A DNA stretch of 10,329 nt, taken from the NCBI GenBank assembly GCA_028874675.1, contig JAPPJA010000116.1:283-10611 (forward strand). Reading direction: 5' to 3'. How positions within the stretch are numbered: the stretch's first letter is position 1; each line of letters starts with the position of its first letter. The notes beneath the pieces are model-generated. The model made no database searches and was not told where the DNA came from. It saw nothing but the letters and a program-made list of their open reading frames with translations. Shown here piece by piece: positions 6,348 through 10,329 of this stretch. The stretch comes from Chloroflexota bacterium. Lineage in GTDB: Bacteria > Chloroflexota > Dehalococcoidia > Lucifugimonadales > UBA3495. Made by a program: the position numbers and the translations under genes.

Positions 6348-6375
6348 TTTGCGGCAAACGGGAATATGCTATAAT
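6348..6375 (+). promoter_or_regulatory. Extended -10 promoter of tig, with an inverted repeat at -35
   Basis: TATAAT at 6370-6375 is preceded by TG at 6367-6368, a perfect extended -10. There is no good -35 hexamer at 17 nt. In its place is the inverted repeat TTTGC-G-GCAAA (6348-6358), flanked by CCCG (6341-6344) and CGGG (6359-6362), a possible operator. Transcription would start near 6382, giving a leader of about 64 nt before the GTG at 6446. Confidence 0.65.
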
Positions 6376-6432
6376 TTTGCTTTCCGCTTCTAGTGGGCAT
6401 ACCCCCTTGTGCCACGGCGGACAGCACGTTAC

Positions 6433-6438
6433 GGAGAG
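6433..6438 (+). promoter_or_regulatory. Ribosome binding site that decides the tig GTG start
   Basis: GGAGAG lies 7 nt before GTG 6446. The only in-frame ATG further upstream (6296) precedes the predicted promoter and would add 50 residues unlike trigger factor, so GTG is preferred. Confidence 0.75.
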
Positions 6439-6445
6439 TAGTTCG

Positions 6446-7894
6446 GTGAAAGTTACAAAGGAATCGTCCAGCCCCGTCGAAGTTATCCTCAATGTTGAAA
6501 TGGACGCAACGGACGAAGACCCGTTTATTGACCGATCCTACCGCCGCACTGTTGGCCGACTGAACATTCCCGGATTCCGAAAGGGTAAAGCCCCCCGCTC
6601 TATTGTTGAAAGCTACGTGGGCCGCATCGCCCTGGTCCAGGAAGCCCTGGACTTCATGATTCCCGAAACCCTCAACCAGGCCCTCCAGGACGAGGAAATC
6701 CAGGCCTTCGTCGAGCCTCGCGTAGAGGTTACCGAGCTGGAACCCGTCTCCTTCAAGGCCACCGTTCCCCTGGAACCCACCGTGGACCTGGGCGACTTCT
6801 ACAGTGTCCGCCTGGAAAAGGAGCCGGTCGAAATCTCCGATGAAGAGGTTGACCAGGTTCTAGAGCGAATTCGCCGCGACATGGCCCCCTGGGAACCCGT
6901 CTCCCGTCCCGTCCAGTTCGGCGACCTGCTGAACCTCAACGTCGAGGGCGAGATGGACGGCGAGGCGCTGGTCAGCGACCAGGAGATTGACTACATCCCC
7001 GAAACTACCAACGTGTTGCCCTTCCCCGGTTTTGCCCAGTACCTGGAAGGTATGGAAGAAGGCGAGCACAAGGAATTCACCGTTACGGTGCCCGAGGACT
7101 ACCCCAGGACCGAATATGCGGGCAAGGACGTCGCCTTTGTGGTGGACGTCCTTTCCATTAAGGAGAAGGCTCTGGCAGACCTGGACGACGAGTTCGCCAA
7201 GGGAGTGGGCGAAGGCTTCGACGACCTGGAGGCCCTGCGGTCCCACGTCCTGGAGCGGGTAACCAGCGAGGCTGAAGCCCAGTCCAACTACGCCTTCCAG
7301 GAACAGAGCATGAATTCACTGCTGGAGAGCGCCACCATCACCGCCTCCGACCTGCTGCTGGAACGGGAAATCGACAACATGCAGGAAGAACGGGAACGGA
7401 TGCTGCGCAACCAGCGCCTCGATATGGACACCTATCTCGCCTACGTGGGCAAGACCGAGGAAGAGTTCCATGAGGAACTCCGCCCCCTGGCCGCAGACCG
7501 CCTCAACCGTATGCTGGTGGTCCGCAGGCTGGCCCAGGAGGAAGAGCTGGAGGTCTCAACCGAGGAAATCCAGGAAGAAATCGAAACCATGGTGGCCGGA
7601 GCCACCGACGAGAATCAGGCAGCCATGCGCCGCACCCTTTACTCTGAGAGTATGACAGAGTCTATTCGCTCCTCGCTTATGAACCAGAAGGTGATGAACC
7701 GCCTCATGGAAATAGTGCAGGGCCTGGAACCGGGTGCCGCCGCGGCCGCCGAAGAACAAGCCGAAGCTGACGAACCGGAATCGGAGTCCCAGCCGGAAGC
7801 CGCTGCCGAAGCTGAGGCGCCCCAGGCTGAACAAGAGAACCCGACCGGCCAGCAAGACCAGTCGGAATCGGAAGAGAGTAATGAAGGAGCATAA
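6446..7894 (+). CDS. tig: Trigger factor (ribosome-associated chaperone and peptidyl-prolyl isomerase)
   Basis: This 482-aa protein has the three trigger-factor domains. The N-terminal ribosome-binding domain starts VKVTKE and carries the docking signature GFRKGKAP at residues 43-50. An FKBP-type isomerase domain covers roughly 150-240 (FGDLLNLNVEGEMDG, then FPGFAQYLEGM and VPEDYP). The helical C-terminal chaperone domain spans about 245-428. It binds the ribosome near the tunnel exit and shields nascent chains. Residues 430-482 are an extra low-complexity acidic tail of Ala, Glu, Gln, Ser and Pro, so the protein exceeds the usual 430-450 aa. The GTG start is supported by GGAGAG 7 nt upstream and by the family N-terminus. 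It is first in a tig-clpP(-clpX) group with an extended -10 promoter; the stop lies 4 nt before clpP. Confidence 0.95.
   Translation: MKVTKESSSPVEVILNVEMDATDEDPFIDRSYRRTVGRLNIPGFRKGKAPRSIVESYVGRIALVQEALDFMIPETLNQALQDEEIQAFVEPRVEVTELEPVSFKATVPLEPTVDLGDFYSVRLEKEPVEISDEEVDQVLERIRRDMAPWEPVSRPVQFGDLLNLNVEGEMDGEALVSDQEIDYIPETTNVLPFPGFAQYLEGMEEGEHKEFTVTVPEDYPRTEYAGKDVAFVVDVLSIKEKALADLDDEFAKGVGEGFDDLEALRSHVLERVTSEAEAQSNYAFQEQSMNSLLESATITASDLLLEREIDNMQEERERMLRNQRLDMDTYLAYVGKTEEEFHEELRPLAADRLNRMLVVRRLAQEEELEVSTEEIQEEIETMVAGATDENQAAMRRTLYSESMTESIRSSLMNQKVMNRLMEIVQGLEPGAAAAAEEQAEADEPESESQPEAAAEAEAPQAEQENPTGQQDQSESEESNEGA
7884..7889 (+). promoter_or_regulatory. clpP ribosome binding site inside the tig 3' end
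   Basis: AAGGAG lies 9 nt before ATG 7899 and is embedded in the last tig codons. It supports ATG 7899 over the in-frame ATG 7881, which lacks a site. The arrangement suggests coupled translation of tig and clpP. Confidence 0.75.
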
Positions 7895-7898
7895 CCCC

Positions 7899-8558
7899 AT
7901 GCTGTACAATCCCTACGAATCATCCCTGGCGGTCCCCCAGAGCATTATTCCCATGGTCATTGAGACCAGCCCCCGGGGTGAGCGCGCTTTCGACATTTAC
8001 TCCTTGCTGCTGCGCGAACGGATTATCTTCCTCGGAACCCCCATCGCCGACCCGGTTGCCAACACCATCATCGCCCAGTTGCTCTACCTGGAACGGGAAG
8101 ACCCCGACCGGGGGGTCAGCATCTACATCAACAGCCCGGGCGGCGTCATCAGCGCCGGCCTGGCCATCTACGACACCATGCAGATGATCTCTCCCGAGGT
8201 GTCCACCGTCTGTGTCGGCATGGCGGCCAGCATGGCCACCGTGCTGCTTTCGGGAGGCGCCAAGGGCAAGCGCTATTGCCTGCCCAATTCCACCGTCCAT
8301 ATGCACCAGGCCCTCGGCGGCGCCCAGGGTCAGGCCAGCGACATTGAAATCGCGGCCCGCGAAATCCTTCGCCTGCAGGACAGGCTGCGAACCATCCTTT
8401 CCACCAATACCGGGCAGACCTACGAACGCATTGCCCAGGACAGCGACCGGGACTACTATCTCACTCCCGAACAGGCGGTGGAGTACGGCCTGGTGGACGA
8501 AATTCTCGGTGTAAGTCCGGAGGGTGAGTCCGGGGATTCCGCCGAGTCCAGCGAGTAG
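7899..8558 (+). CDS. clpP: ATP-dependent Clp protease proteolytic subunit
   Basis: This 219-aa serine peptidase forms the tetradecameric ClpP barrel and degrades proteins fed in by a Clp ATPase, here probably ClpX encoded next. The catalytic triad is visible: Ser111 in GMAASMATVLLSGG, His136 in STVHMHQALGG and Asp185 in DSDRDYYLTPEQA. The oxyanion segment INSPGG is at residues 77-82 and the handle-helix region at about 147-170. The family core starts at IPMVIETSPRGERAFDIYS (17 onwards). The 15 or so residues before it are probably a cleaved propeptide, as in other ClpPs. The C-terminus carries a short acidic Ser/Glu/Gly tail (207-219). The start ATG 7899 follows AAGGAG by 9 nt and the tig stop by 4 nt. 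Cotranscription with tig is very likely. Confidence 0.97.
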   Translation: MLYNPYESSLAVPQSIIPMVIETSPRGERAFDIYSLLLRERIIFLGTPIADPVANTIIAQLLYLEREDPDRGVSIYINSPGGVISAGLAIYDTMQMISPEVSTVCVGMAASMATVLLSGGAKGKRYCLPNSTVHMHQALGGAQGQASDIEIAAREILRLQDRLRTILSTNTGQTYERIAQDSDRDYYLTPEQAVEYGLVDEILGVSPEGESGDSAESSE

Positions 8559-8566
8559 CTGGGCTG

Positions 8567-8586
8567 ACCCTCGGATATCCGAGGGT
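8567..8586 (+). terminator. 20-bp perfect palindrome between clpP and clpX, terminator or operator
   Basis: ACCCTCGGAT (8567-8576) is followed directly by its reverse complement (8577-8586). In RNA it can form an 8-bp stem with a 4-nt loop, 8 nt after the clpP stop, followed by GTTTCC. The U-run is short, so it may be a weak terminator reducing clpX expression. A perfect palindrome centred on GATATC could also be a dimeric-repressor site. No clear clpX promoter was found in the remaining 83 nt. Confidence 0.55.
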
Positions 8587-8669
8587 GTTTCCTCCAGGCG
8601 GGCGCTGCGCTCGACGGCGCAGGCGCGGATCAGCATCCCGGGCGATTTCTAAGTGGGCGGTAGAGGCTA

Positions 8670-9980
8670 ATGGCGACTCCTGACGGCAGGGATACTCGAG
8701 GCAGAAGCGGCTCTCGGCCTGTGCAGTGCTCCTTTTGTGGCAAGGCCCGTGCTCGCAACGAACTGGTGCTGGCCGGTCAGGGCCGTGCTTCCGTCTGTTA
8801 CGACTGCATCAGGGCCTTGGGTGAGCTCATCCAGCCCCCGGCCCCTCAGGCCCCCGCCGCTTCCTCCGTTGACGGCCCCCTGGTTCCCCGGGAAATCTAC
8901 GCCAGCCTCGACGACTACGTAATCGGCCAGGAACGGGCCAAGAAGACCCTCAGTGTGGCCGTTTACAACCACTTCAAGCGCATCTGGTCCGGCGGCGCCG
9001 ACTCGGAAGTAGAGCTTCAAAAGGCCAACATTCTGCTGATGGGCCCCACCGGCAGCGGCAAAACCCTCCTGGCCGAGACCCTGGCCCGCACTCTGGCCGT
9101 ACCCTTCGCCGTATGCGACGCCACCTCCCTCACCGAATCCGGTTACGTGGGCGAGGACGTGGAAAACATTCTCCTGCGCCTGATCCAGGCCGCAGACTGG
9201 GACATCGGCCGTGCCGAGCAGGGAATTATCTACATTGATGAAATGGACAAGATCGCCCGCAAGGAGGGCGTAAACCGCTCCATCACCCGTGACGTCTCCG
9301 GCGAGGGCGTCCAGCAGGAACTGCTGAAGATTATTGAGGGTTGTGTTGCCAACGTTCCCCCCCAGGGCGGCCGCAAGCATCCCCAGCAGGAATTCCTGCA
9401 GATTAACACCCGCAACATCCTGTTCATCTGCGGCGGCGCCTTTGAGGGTCTCAGCGAGATTGTCTCCCGCCGGATTGCAACCCACGGTTCCCAGCTGGGC
9501 TTTCTGGGCGGCTCCCGCAACCGGGCCGATGGAGAGGACAGCGTCCTGTCCCAGGTTACGCCCGAAGACCTGCTGGCTTTCGGGTTCATTCCGGAAATGG
9601 TGGGGCGTCTGCCCGTGGTGACCAGCCTGGACCACCTGGACAGGGAGTCGCTGGTAAGGGTACTCACCGAGCCCAGGAACGCCATTGTGAAGCAGTATCA
9701 GTACCTGTTCAGCGTCGATGGCGTGGCATTGGAGTTCACCGACGGCGCCCTGGAAGCCGCGGCCGAGCGGGCCCTGAACCACTACACCGGCGCCCGCTGC
9801 CTCCGCTACATCGTCGAGGAAACCCTCCTCGACGTAATGTACGAGCTGCCCTCCCTCAAGACCATTGCCCGCTGCATCGTGGACCGCGACGCCATTGAGG
9901 GCCAGGGAACCCCCACCCTGCTGACCAAGACCGGCGAAAACGTCCCCCTCTACCCCGACTTCCTCCAGCAATCCGCCTGA
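8670..9980 (+). CDS. clpX: ATP-dependent Clp protease ATP-binding subunit ClpX
   Basis: This 436-aa AAA+ unfoldase forms a hexamer that recognises, unfolds and threads substrates into ClpP. The N-terminal zinc-binding domain has Cys20, Cys23, Cys43 and Cys46. The Walker A motif GPTGSGKT is at residues 125-132 and Walker B IIYIDEMD at 186-193. The pore-1 loop GYVG is at 158-161, the pore-2 region SITRDVSGEGVQQ at 204-216 and the RKH loop at 235-237. Sensor 1 lies in NILFICGGAF (249-258) and the arginine-finger region is FIPEMVGRLP (306-315). The ClpP-docking loop reads LGF (276-278) rather than IGF. Sensor 2 reads TGARCLR (373-379) where Gly is usual for Cys. The start ATG 8670 has GAGG 3 nt upstream, a weak, close site. 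The 111-nt spacer from clpP contains the palindrome. Confidence 0.97.
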   Translation: MATPDGRDTRGRSGSRPVQCSFCGKARARNELVLAGQGRASVCYDCIRALGELIQPPAPQAPAASSVDGPLVPREIYASLDDYVIGQERAKKTLSVAVYNHFKRIWSGGADSEVELQKANILLMGPTGSGKTLLAETLARTLAVPFAVCDATSLTESGYVGEDVENILLRLIQAADWDIGRAEQGIIYIDEMDKIARKEGVNRSITRDVSGEGVQQELLKIIEGCVANVPPQGGRKHPQQEFLQINTRNILFICGGAFEGLSEIVSRRIATHGSQLGFLGGSRNRADGEDSVLSQVTPEDLLAFGFIPEMVGRLPVVTSLDHLDRESLVRVLTEPRNAIVKQYQYLFSVDGVALEFTDGALEAAAERALNHYTGARCLRYIVEETLLDVMYELPSLKTIARCIVDRDAIEGQGTPTLLTKTGENVPLYPDFLQQSA

Positions 9981-10123
9981 GCCCTGCCCTCGGAAACCTG
10001 TGCTGCTGCCCTGCCCGCCCTTCGGTTGGGGGGTCCGGAACTCGCGCGAATTCGGTATTCCAGGCCCACGATGAGAGCTGCTCTCTTTCTATGCCAAACC
10101 CAGCCGGTGTGCTTCCAGGTTCC

Positions 10124-10329
10124 TCAGGCTGCTTCCCACCCCAGCCACTGGCCGGTCAGGGCAAACAGCCCGTCTGAATCGACCTTATCCGCCAGGGCTA
10201 CTGGTCCGCCCCCGGGCGTTGCCCGGGAGACTCCTGCCTCCGGGCCTTCCGCTTCAATCTCCACCGTCACCTGGCGGGTGGTCATTACTTCGGGGCTGAT
10301 GGCAGATGCCATGGCAATCTGGTCGTAGA
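10124..10329 (-). CDS. Probable nucleoside hydrolase, C-terminal end (5' part outside window)
   Basis: The frame enters from the right edge and stops at TGA (10124-10126), giving 67 residues. The visible part reads YDQIAMASAISPEVMTTRQV, followed by a strand VTVEIEAEGP, a Gly-rich stretch and VALADKVDSDGLFALTG near the end. The 'D-x-hydrophobic-A-x-A-x-x-x-P-x-x-x-x-T-R' pattern followed by a V-x-V-E strand and a V-D-x-D-x-h-h ending fits inosine/uridine-preferring nucleoside hydrolases. There the Asp follows a His or aromatic residue and contributes to the active site. These enzymes split ribonucleosides into base and ribose. The N-terminal DxDxxxDD calcium site would be outside the window, so the call rests on the tail alone. 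It converges with clpX; the 143 nt between them show no clear terminator. Confidence 0.6.
   Translation of the reverse strand, partial: YDQIAMASAISPEVMTTRQVTVEIEAEGPEAGVSRATPGGGPVALADKVDSDGLFALTGQWLGWEAA

Noticed and set aside
5911..6393. 160-codon open frame on + in the SDR-tig gap
   Set aside because: No recognisable domain, no ribosome binding site, begins within the SDR promoter/leader and runs through the tig promoter.
6296..6445. 50-residue N-terminal extension of trigger factor
   Set aside because: Its ATG precedes the predicted promoter, and GTG 6446 matches the family N-terminus with a good GGAGAG.
7881..7898. Earlier clpP start at ATG 7881
   Set aside because: No ribosome binding site precedes it; AAGGAG lies after it and serves ATG 7899.
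8667..9971. 434-codon open frame on the minus strand opposite clpX
   Set aside because: It mirrors clpX exactly, is Gly/Val/Gln-rich without domains, and such antisense frames are expected in GC-rich coding DNA. The other long antisense frames (627-1328 -, 2364-3179 -, 4065-5018 +, 7920-8636 -) were rejected for the same reason.
10026..10328. 100-codon open frame on + at the right edge
   Set aside because: Low-complexity composition; the opposite strand gives a coherent nucleoside hydrolase-like C-terminus.

Overview
The window is a GC-rich bacterial chromosome segment made mostly of conserved housekeeping genes. The gene set (arginine biosynthesis, trigger factor with ClpP and ClpX, atypical SDR, nucleoside hydrolase), the GTG and TTG starts and the acidic tail on trigger factor would suit a Chloroflexota lineage such as Dehalococcoidia or SAR202. 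That assignment is an impression from protein similarity and was not tested.

Left part, + strand (1-3575): the 3' end of an ornithine-type aminotransferase gene (probably argD), a 273-nt gap with two stem-loops, and complete argG. Next comes a two-gene cassette: a 75-aa unknown protein and a 127-aa retropepsin-like aspartic protease that overlap by the four bases TTGA. A class I aminotransferase gene follows. argH is not seen. A hairpin at 3628-3656 separates this group from the convergent genes.

Middle part, - strand (3696-5848): a class V (serine/alanine-glyoxylate type) aminotransferase and an SDR-fold protein. They share a strand but look like separate transcripts, because a strong intrinsic terminator and a promoter lie between them. 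The SDR keeps the nucleotide-binding loop but has lost all four classical catalytic positions.

Right part: a gap of about 600 nt carries two diverging extended -10 promoters with the same TGCTATAAT core. On the + strand follow tig (GTG start), clpP (4 nt after tig) and clpX (after a 111-nt spacer holding a 20-bp perfect palindrome). These encode the ribosome-bound chaperone and both parts of the ClpXP protease. At the right edge, on the - strand, is the C-terminal end of a probable nucleoside hydrolase.

No RNA gene, CRISPR array, insertion sequence or prophage was recognised. The region is largely ordinary. The parts most worth a second look are the small-protein/retropepsin pair with its GC shift, the tetrad-less SDR, and the structured non-coding stretches. 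I do not see convincing evidence of a large undescribed system.
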